NCBI RefSeq assembly: GCF_013284245.2
Contig: NZ_CP085876.1
Coordinates: 1,251,001 to 1,315,000 of the forward strand
DNA from: Brevibacillus sp. DP1.3A
GTDB lineage: Bacteria; Bacillota; Bacilli; Brevibacillales; Brevibacillaceae
Reading direction: 5' to 3'
DNA length: 64,000 bases
The notes beneath the pieces are model-generated. The model was not told the origin of the DNA, did no database searches, and worked only from the letters and a program-made list of their open reading frames with translations. Shown in pieces: positions 18,247-26,003 of this stretch. The position numbers and the translations under genes were made by a program. Within the stretch, counting starts at the first letter, position 1, and every line of letters starts with the position of its first letter.

Positions 18247-19091
18247 CATCACGGTTGTTGGAGTTCATCGATTTGCAGTACACGTATCCGGGAGGGCGGG
18301 AACCCGTCCTGTCAGGGCTGTCCTTATGGATTCCAGAGGGGAAAAAATGTGTCCTTTTGGGACGAAATGGCTGTGGGAAGTCGACCTTGTTCTTGCATGG
18401 AAACGGGATCATCGAGCCACAGCAGGGACAGGTGCTGTGGAAGGGGAAACCGCTTGTCTATAAACGAGCCGCACTGCAAGAGATGACGCAAAAGGTAGGC
18501 TTGGTCTTTCAAGATCCCGAGCATCAGCTGATTGCAAGCACGGTCGCGGAAGATATATCCTACGGTTTATGCAATCAGAAGCTGTCTGTGGACGTAATCC
18601 GGGCTAAGGTAGAAAAGGTGCTGGATGCATTCGGGTTGAGAGAGCTGGCAGAAGCTCCGATTCATCATTTGAGCCTGGGACAAAAACGACGTCTGGCACT
18701 CGCGGGGGTCATGGTCATGGAGCCCGAGCTTTTGCTATTGGACGAGCCTACTGCGTATCTGGATCGCTATCAGACAAAAAATTTGCTGCGGGAGCTCGAT
18801 GCCATTCACCAGCAAGGAACGACTGTTTTGATGGCGACACACGATATGGATATTGCGTTTGAATGGGCAGAGTGGATCTGCATCATGGATAAAGGCAGGC
18901 TTGTGTTCGCGGGAGATCCGCAGGAGGCATTGGAAAATAGAACCATGCTAGAGAGTCTTCATCTGGGTATGCCGTTGCTTGTTGATGTGTGGGAGGCACT
19001 GCCTGAACAGTGGAAGCGGGAACTTGGCGGTAATATTCCACGTTCGGTCGACGAACTGCGAAAAATGCTCAGTGTTCAGCGGGTGTGGTGA
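18243..19091 (+). CDS. cbiO: Cobalt ECF transporter ATPase CbiO
   Basis: The 282-residue ABC ATPase energises cobalt import. Walker A is GRNGCGKST, the Q loop is in GLVFQDPEHQL, the signature is LSLGQKRR and Walker B is LLLLDEPTAYLD, with the switch His in ATHDMD. FQDPEHQ is typical of ECF-transporter ATPases. I start at ATG 18243, nine bases after AGGAGG and overlapping the cbiQ stop. Confidence 0.96.
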   Translation: MTSRLLEFIDLQYTYPGGREPVLSGLSLWIPEGKKCVLLGRNGCGKSTLFLHGNGIIEPQQGQVLWKGKPLVYKRAALQEMTQKVGLVFQDPEHQLIASTVAEDISYGLCNQKLSVDVIRAKVEKVLDAFGLRELAEAPIHHLSLGQKRRLALAGVMVMEPELLLLDEPTAYLDRYQTKNLLRELDAIHQQGTTVLMATHDMDIAFEWAEWICIMDKGRLVFAGDPQEALENRTMLESLHLGMPLLVDVWEALPEQWKRELGGNIPRSVDELRKMLSVQRVW

Positions 19092-19146
19092 ATGGAGTGG
19101 GCGCTTTCGGGTAAGCTAACCCCAAAAAGCCATGGAGGTACACAGT

Positions 19147-19311
19147 ATGGAACAAGACTCTGTCACGAGCACATCGGTCCCGAATCATCAGGAAAAAGGA
19201 ATCTCCCGTCATGTAAAGGATGAACTGATGTATCAAGTATTGGAGAAAGATATGACTACAGACGAGCAGGAAAAGAAGCTAAAAGATGATTATTTAAAAG
19301 GAAAGGCGTAA
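19147..19311 (+). CDS. Small hydrophilic protein of 54 residues, function unknown
   Basis: ATG 19147 has a GGAGG box eight bases upstream and the frame is followed at once by a strong terminator, which supports a real gene. The product is charged and helical (EKGISRHVKDELMYQVLEKD, then DEQEKKLKDDYLKGKA) with no membrane segment. No family was recognised. It lies 55 bases after cbiO and could be co-transcribed with it. Confidence 0.7.
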   Translation: MEQDSVTSTSVPNHQEKGISRHVKDELMYQVLEKDMTTDEQEKKLKDDYLKGKA

Positions 19312-19320
19312 ATTTGCGCC

Positions 19321-19361
19321 AAAAAGCCCTTCTCGCCACATAAAGGCGTGAAGGGCTTTTT
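19321..19361 (+). terminator. Rho-independent terminator
   Basis: AAAAAGCCCTTC / GAAGGGCTTTTT gives a 12-bp stem, with an additional inner pairing CGCC/GGCG. It ends the cbi operon and small-gene transcript. Confidence 0.92.
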
Positions 19362-19511
19362 ACATGGAATGGTCTAGTATTATTCACGGTCACGAAATTT
19401 GATTCTCGCAGAAAAGGTAAGAAGATTTGTGCGAATTTTGTAGGGATATGTCCATTCATCACGAATAACGTAAAGAAGGCACTTACTTACAATGGGAGAA
19501 GTGATGAGGTT

Positions 19512-20006
19512 GTGATTTCAACTTTGAATAAGACGCTATGCGTTCAGCAACTCGTAGAAAAATTAAGAGACAAGCAGCTTCTTCATGTACCAATCGCTGA
19601 TCTTCGAGAATCCAATAAAGTGTTGTATGAATACGTCAATCAGCTCAATGACTCGATTGCGATCATCCCGACCACGATTAATTCTGTCATTACAGGCGTC
19701 ATCCGATTCCAGGAAGGGTTCTTTATTACCTTGGGCATGCTCATTTGGAAAGACGTCAACAAAAAAGGGGCGTTCAAAGAAGGGACATTTCTTTTTTACA
19801 AGCATGACGCTCATGATTCAATTGAAGATTGCGTCCACATTACCAATTCCATCGAAAATCACAATCTGATGGAAAGTCTGTTCTTTGCCTGCTGCGAGAG
19901 TAAGGATGGCAATTCCGTGCTTTCCTATTCGCATATCGAGCATGCGATTACATACGGAGAGCTGTATCGTGACATGAAGACCAACATCAAAAAAGGGTTT
20001 GCGTAA
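19512..20006 (+). CDS. Hypothetical protein, 164 residues
   Basis: The frame begins with GTG 19512 and has no recognised domain. It is soluble-looking, with a helical N-terminus (QQLVEKLRDKQLL), a beta-rich middle (INSVITGVIRFQEGFFITLGML) and paired cysteines in FFACCESKD. GAGG is only two bases before GTG, so the true start could be TTG 19524. It is 29 bases upstream of the secreted protein at 20036 and probably shares its transcript. Function unknown. Confidence 0.75.
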   Translation: MISTLNKTLCVQQLVEKLRDKQLLHVPIADLRESNKVLYEYVNQLNDSIAIIPTTINSVITGVIRFQEGFFITLGMLIWKDVNKKGAFKEGTFLFYKHDAHDSIEDCVHITNSIENHNLMESLFFACCESKDGNSVLSYSHIEHAITYGELYRDMKTNIKKGFA

Positions 20007-20035
20007 TCGCTGCAAAACAGGAGGTGGAATAAACT

Positions 20036-20581
20036 TTGACATGGCTTCTTTGCTTGCTGCTTGTGACTAGTTCTTCTGGTACTTGGGGAGAGCCTTTGGC
20101 GGTCATTCAGAATGAGCTGATCGAGCGCGAGGCACATACATTCGTGGAGCGATTCATGGTGGAAGATCTCGAAAAGCATCCCGATGTCCAAGTGTATATC
20201 GTAGCAAAAGGGTACGAGCATGTTTTGAAAAAGGATGGCCAGACAGACGCAGCATTAGTTTCACAGTATGGACTGCAGGATCCCGAGAGAAAAATCGAAG
20301 GCATAGATAAGGAAACAATCGAGAGACTTGAAAAGAAATACAACTTGAAGCCACCAGAGCCCGAAATTATCTCATACGATCAGCATATTCTCGTAGAGCG
20401 TTTGGAAAAAGACAACAGAATTCGCAATGTGATGATCATCACGGTCATTAGCACACACAATCGGGTAAGAATAGACTTTTTGGATGTTAGAACAGGTAAG
20501 TTCCAGTCCGAGAAGAGCAATGGACCGATGTCCTATGATTTTGGTGGTCCAGGGTGGCCGGAAGAGCCAATCAAGAAGTAG
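20036..20581 (+). CDS. Putative secreted protein of unknown function
   Basis: The 181-residue protein starts with TTG behind a perfect GGAGGTGG box (eight bases). A short hydrophobic N-terminus (TWLLCLLLVTSSSGTWG) looks like a weak signal peptide or lipoprotein-like leader. The rest is charged, with VQVYIVAKGYEHVLKKD, KIEGIDKETIERLEKKYNL and RNVMIITVISTHNRVRIDF. No family recognised. It is followed by a fresh promoter for the caspase-like gene. Confidence 0.72.
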   Translation: MTWLLCLLLVTSSSGTWGEPLAVIQNELIEREAHTFVERFMVEDLEKHPDVQVYIVAKGYEHVLKKDGQTDAALVSQYGLQDPERKIEGIDKETIERLEKKYNLKPPEPEIISYDQHILVERLEKDNRIRNVMIITVISTHNRVRIDFLDVRTGKFQSEKSNGPMSYDFGGPGWPEEPIKK

Positions 20582-20602
20582 GTTTTTGGTAGATGGAAAA
20601 CC

Positions 20603-20631
20603 TTTACATTATAGGTTCTGAGTGATATACT
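20603..20631 (+). promoter_or_regulatory. Sigma-A promoter for the caspase-like gene
   Basis: TTTACA (20603-20608) and TATACT (20626-20631) are separated by exactly 17 bases. Transcription from here would give an untranslated leader of about 155 bases, which contains a tiny reading frame and a hairpin that buries the ribosome binding site. Confidence 0.75.
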
Positions 20632-20678
20632 GCTTTAAATTTTAAAAATTTCCAATTGAAGAGGAGTTTACCTATTCC

Positions 20679-20696
20679 ATGATGATCAAGAAGTAA
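20679..20696 (+). CDS. Possible leader peptide MMIKK
   Basis: The five-codon frame ATG ATG ATC AAG AAG TAA has GAGGAG 12 bases upstream (20661-20666). It lies in the leader of the caspase-like gene, ahead of the SD-sequestering hairpin, as in translational-attenuation leaders. The frame is very short and could be chance. Confidence 0.3.
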   Translation: MMIKK

Positions 20697-20726
20697 CGTC
20701 TTGCCATTCACCAGTTGGCCCGACCC

Positions 20727-20785
20727 CCTCCATGTAAATGGTTTTGTTTACCTATAAATAAAAACCACTTACAACAAAATGGAGG
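20727..20785 (+). promoter_or_regulatory. Hairpin that sequesters the ribosome binding site of the caspase-like gene
   Basis: CCTCCA (20727-20732) and TTTTGTT (20742-20748) are complementary to the consecutive 3' stretch AACAAAA-TGGAGG (20773-20785), giving 13 pairs interrupted by one 9-base bulge. The TGGAGG half is the Shine-Dalgarno of the gene starting at 20795. No T run follows, so it is a translational rather than transcriptional device. Confidence 0.6.
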
Positions 20786-20794
20786 AATAACACG

Positions 20795-21349
20795 ATGAGT
20801 AAACCTGAAATGAATGTTGCCTTAGTAATCGGTCCAGACACGGATCTGGATACCCAAGCAATCCGAAGTACACTTGAGTATTTTGGAGCTCGAGTCTTTA
20901 CGTACTGGATTGGTCGACCAAACGATTTGATTGATGTATTGAATGGCAGCGACCTGTATCCCAATACTGATATGATCGTTCTGAATTTCCATGGCGATGA
21001 GGGAAGCCTCATCATGCCAGAGCTAGGTGAGGACGTTTACGAGGAAGGAGAACCAAAGGGTGATTTTGGTCCTGACGCGGTTAGACGTTTTGCCAAGCTG
21101 GATGGAAAAATCGTGTTAGGTAACGGATGCTCGCTTGGTGATCCCGAATTAGCGAAGGCCTTTCTGGACAGTGGTTGCCAGACGTATATCGGGCCAGAGG
21201 ATTACCCGGACGGAAATTCTGCGCTGATGTTCGCACTGCGCTTTTTCTACGAGGTAATTCAAAACAAGAAAAGCGTGGAAGAAGCTTTTCGAATCGCAAA
21301 AGCAACTGATGAAGAAACTGAGATGTATCAGCTTTATGTAAAAGAGTAA
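20795..21349 (+). CDS. Caspase-like (clan CD) protein, stand-alone, 184 residues
   Basis: The protein has an alternating alpha/beta layout with His66-Gly67 at the end of a strand (MIVLNFHGDEG) and Cys112 at the end of a later strand (IVLGNGCSLGD). This His-Gly...Gly-Cys pairing is the catalytic dyad arrangement of caspase, gingipain and CHAT peptidases. The C-terminus (ALRFFYEVIQNKKSVEEAFR) resembles the last helices of CHAT domains. There is no signal peptide, membrane segment or fused partner domain. It has its own promoter, a leader hairpin over the SD and its own terminator. Family-level similarity is my reading; activity is unproven. Confidence 0.7.
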   Translation: MSKPEMNVALVIGPDTDLDTQAIRSTLEYFGARVFTYWIGRPNDLIDVLNGSDLYPNTDMIVLNFHGDEGSLIMPELGEDVYEEGEPKGDFGPDAVRRFAKLDGKIVLGNGCSLGDPELAKAFLDSGCQTYIGPEDYPDGNSALMFALRFFYEVIQNKKSVEEAFRIAKATDEETEMYQLYVKE

Positions 21350-21363
21350 TTGCAACGCAAAGG

Positions 21364-21386
21364 GAGCCTTGAACTAGGCTCTTTTT
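21364..21386 (+). terminator. Rho-independent terminator of the caspase-like gene
   Basis: GAGCC / GGCTC (5 bp, extended by flanking A-T/G-T pairs) with an 8-base loop is followed by TTTTT. Confidence 0.8.
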
Positions 21387-21517
21387 GCATTCTTATGCCT
21401 GAAAAGTCTTAGGTGTACCATTCGTCTTTGTCGAAAATTGTCAGGCTATTATTCTTGTTGACAGTCATATTTTGGATTATGGTAGGGGAGATTCACTTCA
21501 ATAAAGGAGGTATTCCC

Positions 21518-21940
21518 TTGAAAAAAATGGCATTTTTCATAGTGGCTTTTGCCATCATGTTGGCTGGATGTAGCTCCGGGCAATCAACGGATACGGCAGC
21601 ACCTGCGCTAGCAACACCAACTGGTACGGCTCCAGTACCTGAGGCAACCGCGCCAGCTACCTCAGCAACACCTGCCGCAGAAGCGACTGCTCCTGCGGCG
21701 ACAGAGAAAGCAAAGATCACGAAGAGTGAATTTGAACAGATTGAAAATGGGATGAGCTTTGAGGAAGTAAAAAAAATAGTGGGCGGGGAAGGCGAACTGC
21801 TCGCTGAGGTTGGTAAAGCAGGAGAGGAAGGACACACGATCGTCTACATGTATGAGGGAGAAGGGACGATTGGAGCAAATGCGAATTTCTCTTTCCGAGG
21901 CGGGATTCTGCAAGTAAAATCGCAAATCGGATTGCAATAG
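21518..21940 (+). CDS. Lipoprotein with DUF3862/SmpA-like domain
   Basis: The 140-residue lipoprotein begins at TTG 21518, seven bases after AAAGGAGG. The signal peptide ends in the lipobox LAGC. An Ala/Pro/Thr-rich linker (about 22-62, with repeated PEATAPAT-type units) leads to a compact domain with FEQIENGMSFEEVKKIVGG, VYMYEGEG and NFSFRGGILQVKSQ. This matches the BLIP/SmpA-like DUF3862 fold found in Firmicute lipoproteins. It is anchored on the outer membrane face; its role is unknown. Confidence 0.87.
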   Translation: MKKMAFFIVAFAIMLAGCSSGQSTDTAAPALATPTGTAPVPEATAPATSATPAAEATAPAATEKAKITKSEFEQIENGMSFEEVKKIVGGEGELLAEVGKAGEEGHTIVYMYEGEGTIGANANFSFRGGILQVKSQIGLQ

Positions 21941-21944
21941 GATG

Positions 21945-21978
21945 AAAAAGGGCGCAGGCAAATGCTTGCGTCCTTTTT
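21945..21978 (+). terminator. Rho-independent terminator after the lipoprotein gene
   Basis: AAAAAGG-GCGCAGGC and GCTTGCGTCCTTTTT form a near-perfect 15-bp stem with an AAAT loop, ending in the T run. Confidence 0.87.
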
Positions 21979-22054
21979 GCTTAGTAGGTCATGGTACAGG
22001 CAAAATGTCCGCGATGCGCATACAGTACTGTGTCTAAGGAAAGGAGGAGGCAGA

Positions 22055-22141
22055 ATGGGTATCTTTAATGGCTTTGATGACTTTGCTCTGATCCTGGTAT
22101 TGTTTGTTTTGCTTGTCATTGTTGGATGTGATTGTGATTAG
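22055..22141 (+). CDS. YjcZ-type small sporulation membrane protein (28 residues)
   Basis: ATG 22055 follows AAAGGAGGAGG at ideal spacing. The product is one hydrophobic helix, FDDFALILVLFVLLVIVG, preceded by a short N-terminus and ending CDCD. The pattern F-ALI-VLF-LL-IVG is that of the YjcZ/YjcM-like tiny sporulation proteins that are abundant in Bacillus and Brevibacillus spores. A hairpin terminator follows. Confidence 0.83.
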   Translation: MGIFNGFDDFALILVLFVLLVIVGCDCD

Positions 22142-22162
22142 GAAATGGGTTTAGCAAAAGAG

Positions 22163-22200
22163 TAATGCAAAGGGACATACATTCCCTTTGCATTATTCAT
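22163..22200 (+). terminator. Strong hairpin after the YjcZ-type gene
   Basis: TAATGCAAAGGGA / TCCCTTTGCATTA is a perfect 13-bp stem with a 7-base loop. The following TTCATTTA is a weak U tract. Confidence 0.7.
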
Positions 22201-22225
22201 TTATGAAACGAGGTGAGAGTGAAGA

Positions 22226-22510
22226 GTGGCTAGACAAATGAATGGCTTTACTCCTGAATTTGCCGATTGGCTGAAATCAAATAAGGTCTCGATCAGAAAG
22301 CTGCAGAAAAACCCCGAATCTCTGGGGCGGTATTATCAAGAGTGGACAAAAACGGGCCGTCGGGCGAGAAGAGAGCCTCGACCACCACTGCTTTCTAATC
22401 TAAACCTGGATATAGGCACAATCGTCAATGGTGTACGAGTCGCGAACGAGGTATTCAAAACTTTCCAAGGAACGAATGGAATTGGGAGTTTCTTTAGAAG
22501 GATGATGTAA
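22226..22510 (+). CDS. Small basic protein, function unknown
   Basis: The 94-residue protein starts at GTG 22226, with GAGGTGA upstream; ATG 22238 is possible. It is strongly basic in the middle (TKTGRRARREPRPP) and has a Gly/Asn-rich amphipathic C-terminus (VANEVFKTFQGTNGIGSFF). The composition suggests a small spore-associated or nucleic-acid-binding protein, but no family was recognised. Confidence 0.7.
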   Translation: MARQMNGFTPEFADWLKSNKVSIRKLQKNPESLGRYYQEWTKTGRRARREPRPPLLSNLNLDIGTIVNGVRVANEVFKTFQGTNGIGSFFRRMM

Positions 22511-22534
22511 TCGATTCAAGAACCTTGTCAGGAT

Positions 22535-23248
22535 TTATTCTACTAATCCCAGCTCTTCATAAACCTTGCTTGATACGACTCCGTTTGGTATTAATTTTCG
22601 AGCGCGTTGAAATTTCTTTAGAGCAGCAGTTGTTGATGAACGAAACTTGCCATCGCATACCCCGTGATAATAACCAGCGCTCTTCAATCGAGATTGGATG
22701 AGCTGTACATCTCCACCAACATCACCTTCGGCTAAATCTCTAGGATCGTGGCTCGGGTCCCCCAATATATGACCATAAATCGTTACTTTTGTTCCGAGTG
22801 GAATCATCTTGAACAGTTCGATGACGTCGTTGTTTCGCATACGGATACAACCATGGCTCAAATGCTGTCCGATGGAGTGTGGCTTGTTTGTGCCGTGGAT
22901 GCCATAAATTCCCCAAGGGACGTTTAAACCTAACCATCGTGGACCGAATGAGGGTCCCCAATCTTTCCCTTTGGATATGATTTTGTATTCTCCAACTGGT
23001 GTAGGTGTAGAAGGATTACCAACAGCAACCTGATAAGTTTTTACTGTTTTTCCATGCTTTTTGACAATTAACTTGTGTTTTCTGGGATGAACTTCAATCG
23101 TAATAATCCCTTGGTCGCTTATGATTGGTAACGAATGCTCGGCGTAAACGATTTTTTGACCAACTTCTATTTCAACAGGAAAGCTTGCGGTTAGGAGAAG
23201 AATTGCAGCAAAACAAATGAGCAAGCGAGTTATCGTTCGGTTCACCAT
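22535..23248 (-). CDS. L,D-transpeptidase (YkuD) with peptidoglycan-binding domain
   Basis: The 237-residue protein has an N-terminal signal/anchor helix (about 5-24), a YkuD catalytic domain (about 48-155) with His118 in YGIHGTNKPHSIG and the catalytic Cys134 in LSHGCIRM, and a C-terminal peptidoglycan-binding domain (about 170-235: GGDVQLIQSRLKSAGYY). It cross-links peptidoglycan by 3-3 bonds outside the membrane, often in the spore cortex or coat. ATG 23248 is chosen because GGATG lies upstream; a TTG at 23254 is also in frame. Confidence 0.94.
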   Translation of the reverse strand: MVNRTITRLLICFAAILLLTASFPVEIEVGQKIVYAEHSLPIISDQGIITIEVHPRKHKLIVKKHGKTVKTYQVAVGNPSTPTPVGEYKIISKGKDWGPSFGPRWLGLNVPWGIYGIHGTNKPHSIGQHLSHGCIRMRNNDVIELFKMIPLGTKVTIYGHILGDPSHDPRDLAEGDVGGDVQLIQSRLKSAGYYHGVCDGKFRSSTTAALKKFQRARKLIPNGVVSSKVYEELGLVE

Positions 23249-23332
23249 TGTCAATGTTCATCCGATCATCTGTTTTTTTCACAGTACAACTTTAATTTGT
23301 GAATGGAAACAGCATTTTATTCGAGAGCATGT

Positions 23333-23365
23333 GAAAGCCCTCCTCATCAGAGAAGGGCTGTTTCT
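23333..23365 (-). terminator. Probable terminator of glnA
   Basis: AGCCCT / AGGGCT with a 12-base loop lies just past the glnA stop. On the minus strand the hairpin is followed by TTTC, a weak U tract. Confidence 0.5.
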
Positions 23366-23369
23366 TTGC

Positions 23370-24788
23370 TTATAGGTCGTAATACAGTTCATACTCTTTC
23401 GGATTCACAGTCCGCTCAACTTGCTCAATCTCACCGCGTTTTTGTGCAATCCAGCCTTCAATTACTTCTTTTGTGAAGACATCTCCATCGAGCAAGAAGT
23501 CATGGTCTTGTTCAAGTGCGACAAGTGCTTCTGCGAGAGAGGCGGGAGCGCTCTTGATTTCGTGTTTTTCCGCATCGGACAAGTCGTAGATGTTTTTATC
23601 CATTGGGCCAAAGCCCAGTTCACGCGGGTCGAGCTTGCGCTTGATACCATCGAGGCCAGCCATCAGCATGGCAGCAAAAGCCAAGTATGGGTTAGCAGTA
23701 GAGTCCGGGGTGCGGAACTCAATGCGGGACGCTTTTGGCGTAACGGCAGCAATCGGAATTCGAACGGCAGCAGAACGATTTCCTTTGGAGAAGACCAAAT
23801 TCACGGGTGCTTCGTAGCCGGGAACCAGACGCTTGAACGAGTTGGTACTTGGGTTCGTCAAGGCGATCAGTGCAGGGGCGTGGTGCAAAATACCGCCAAT
23901 GTAGTGTAGTGCAGTCTCACTTAGGTTTGCGTAACCGCCTTGCTCATAGAACAACGGGGTATCGCCATTAAACAAGCTTTGGTGAACGTGCATCCCAGAT
24001 CCATTGTCTCCAACGATTGGTTTTGGCATGAAGGTAGCAGTTTTGCCGTGTTTGGCTGCTACGTTGCGCACGATGTATTTGAAAAGCAATAAGTTGTCTG
24101 CTGTACGAGTCAGTGTATCGAAGCGGAAATTAATCTCACCTTGACCGGCTGTTGCCACCTCATGGTGATGGCGCTCCACATACATGCCGCATTTCGTCAT
24201 CAACGTGCACATTTCATTGCGGATATCCATTTGGGAGTCGGTTGGTTGAACAGGGAAGTATCCTCCCTTGTTACGTACTTTGTAGCCGAGGTTTTGTCCT
24301 TCTTTTCCTGTGTTCCAGAAAGCTTCTTCTGAATCGATGTGGAAGAAGGAGCCGGACGGACCAGAGGCATAGCGTACGTTGTCAAAGAGGAAGAACTCGG
24401 ATTCTGGACCAAAATAAGCAGCGGTAGCGAGGCCGGATTGTTGCAGATAGGCTTCGGCCTTGAGTGCAATGCCACGAGGATCGCGTGTGTAGACGGTGTT
24501 GTCTGGATTGACGATGTTGCAGATGATATTCATGGTTTTGGCTTCTACGAATGGATCGATGAAGGCCGTTGCTGGATCGGGCATCGCTACCATGTCGCTT
24601 TCTTCAATGGACTTGTAGCCGATTAGACTGGAGCCGTCAAATGCAACGCCATTGCGGAATGTTCCCTCATCTACCGCGTAGGCAGGAACTGTGACATGGT
24701 GTTGGCGGCCGAGCAGGTCAACGATGCGAAAATCTACATATTCCACTTTTTCTGTGTCAATTGTGGACAAGACTGTTTTCATATCCAA
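23370..24788 (-). CDS. glnA: Glutamine synthetase type I, GSI-beta subtype
   Basis: The 472-residue enzyme makes glutamine from glutamate, ammonia and ATP. Signatures are FDGSSLIGYKSIEESDM, the ATP region KPIVGDNGSGMHVHQSLF and NRSAAVRIP. It is 30 residues longer than the GSI-alpha enzymes usual in Bacillus (444) and keeps the beta-type C-terminus and adenylylation-site region MDKNIYDLSDAEKHEI, equivalent to the enterobacterial Tyr397 loop. No glnR is adjacent. TTG 24788 has GGAG nine bases upstream; ATG 24782 is the alternative. A sigma-A promoter and a GlnR/TnrA-type box lie upstream. Confidence 0.95.
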   Translation of the reverse strand: MDMKTVLSTIDTEKVEYVDFRIVDLLGRQHHVTVPAYAVDEGTFRNGVAFDGSSLIGYKSIEESDMVAMPDPATAFIDPFVEAKTMNIICNIVNPDNTVYTRDPRGIALKAEAYLQQSGLATAAYFGPESEFFLFDNVRYASGPSGSFFHIDSEEAFWNTGKEGQNLGYKVRNKGGYFPVQPTDSQMDIRNEMCTLMTKCGMYVERHHHEVATAGQGEINFRFDTLTRTADNLLLFKYIVRNVAAKHGKTATFMPKPIVGDNGSGMHVHQSLFNGDTPLFYEQGGYANLSETALHYIGGILHHAPALIALTNPSTNSFKRLVPGYEAPVNLVFSKGNRSAAVRIPIAAVTPKASRIEFRTPDSTANPYLAFAAMLMAGLDGIKRKLDPRELGFGPMDKNIYDLSDAEKHEIKSAPASLAEALVALEQDHDFLLDGDVFTKEVIEGWIAQKRGEIEQVERTVNPKEYELYYDL

Positions 24789-24866
24789 TATGATTCACTC
24801 CATTCACGAATTAAAGTTATGAATTCATTATCAACGTTCGGCTTTTTCTTGATTTCTATATTCCGA

Positions 24867-24896
24867 ATTATATCGACAATTCACATTGTTCGTCAA
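24867..24896 (-). promoter_or_regulatory. Sigma-A promoter of glnA
   Basis: On the minus strand TTGACG (24891-24896) and TATAAT (24867-24872) are separated by 18 bases. The start of transcription would be near 24860, giving a leader of about 70 bases. Confidence 0.75.
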
Positions 24897-24915
24897 GAGG
24901 TTTCCTGACGTCAAT

Positions 24916-24932
24916 TGTCAGATTTTCTAACA
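24916..24932. promoter_or_regulatory. GlnR/TnrA-type nitrogen box upstream of glnA
   Basis: TGTCAGATTTTCTAACA fits the GlnR/TnrA consensus TGT-N-A-N7-T-N-ACA at every fixed position. Its centre lies about 64 bases upstream of the predicted glnA start, a position suited to activation or to repression with a second site. It is also within the panE-side of the divergent region. Confidence 0.7.
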
Positions 24933-25013
24933 TTATATTGTGGGGTTTAGAAAATGGTTACTTTCTAATAAAATGTAGACAAACCAAGACTTATAAACGC
25001 GGAGGCGATATAG

Positions 25014-25943
25014 ATGAAGGTTCTCGTACTGGGAGCGGGGGGCATTGGCGGTTATTTTGGTGGCAGGCTGGTTGAATCGGGAGTAGATGTAACATTTCTT
25101 GTGCGCGAACGTAGATACAAACAGCTGCAGGAGCGAGGCTTGCGCATTCAGAGCGTTCATGGGGATTTGCTTTTGGAACAGCCACAACTGATTCAAGCAG
25201 GGGAGGAAGCAGGACCTTTTGATGTTGTGCTTTTGTCCAACAAAGCTTACACGCTGAAAGATAGCGTCGATGCCATCGCTCCGTACGTAGGCGAGGACAC
25301 GGTCGTCATTCCGCTATTGAATGGAATTGCGCATATGGAGCTGCTGTGGGATCGTTTTGGCCGGGATCGTGTTCTTGGGGGTCTTTGTTTCATTGAGACG
25401 ACGCTGAATGCTGACGGAGATGTCGTGCAGACAAGTCCTATTCATGATACGGTTTTTGGTGAGTGGGAAGGCGGCAAAAGCGAGCGTGTAGAGCGAATCG
25501 AGCAAGCCTTTTCCAAGATCAATGGAACGATGCGTGCAAGCGCAAATATTCAACGGGAAGCCTGGCACAAATACTTGTTTATTGCGACGTTTTCCGGTAT
25601 TACCACGCTGATGAATTCCGCTGTCGGACCTATCCGAGAATCGGCTTGGGGCGTAGAGTTGACACGTCAGCTCGCTGAGGAAATCACATCTGTCATGAAC
25701 GCTTTGGAGGCACCAATCAAGCCGGATATCGTCGACAAGCAGATGGAGACTTTCCAGAATCAGCGTCCTCAAACGAAATCTTCGATGCTGCGTGATATGG
25801 AAAAAGGCCTTCCGGTGGAAGCGGATCATCTTCAAGGTTATCTCTTGGAGAGAGCGGAACAAAAAGGCTTGTCCACGCCACTTTTAAAAGTTGTCTACAA
25901 TAATCTGAAGGTTTACGAACAGAAGCGTGCAGGAGACAAATAA
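25014..25943 (+). CDS. panE: 2-dehydropantoate 2-reductase family protein
   Basis: The 309-residue protein has the NADPH-binding N-terminus VLVLGAGGIGGYFGGRL, the VLLSNKAYTL region with the catalytic Lys, and the ApbA C-terminal helical domain (EAWHKYLFIATFSGITTLMN). The family reduces ketopantoate to pantoate in coenzyme A synthesis, but several paralogues with unknown substrates occur in bacilli, so the symbol is provisional. GGAGG is eight bases upstream. It is followed by ispH. Confidence 0.87.
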   Translation: MKVLVLGAGGIGGYFGGRLVESGVDVTFLVRERRYKQLQERGLRIQSVHGDLLLEQPQLIQAGEEAGPFDVVLLSNKAYTLKDSVDAIAPYVGEDTVVIPLLNGIAHMELLWDRFGRDRVLGGLCFIETTLNADGDVVQTSPIHDTVFGEWEGGKSERVERIEQAFSKINGTMRASANIQREAWHKYLFIATFSGITTLMNSAVGPIRESAWGVELTRQLAEEITSVMNALEAPIKPDIVDKQMETFQNQRPQTKSSMLRDMEKGLPVEADHLQGYLLERAEQKGLSTPLLKVVYNNLKVYEQKRAGDK

Positions 25944-26003
25944 GGTATAATACGGGGTGAAATGTCTTTCGCTCACGCATTATAAAAAGTAGGAGGGGTA
26001 AAG

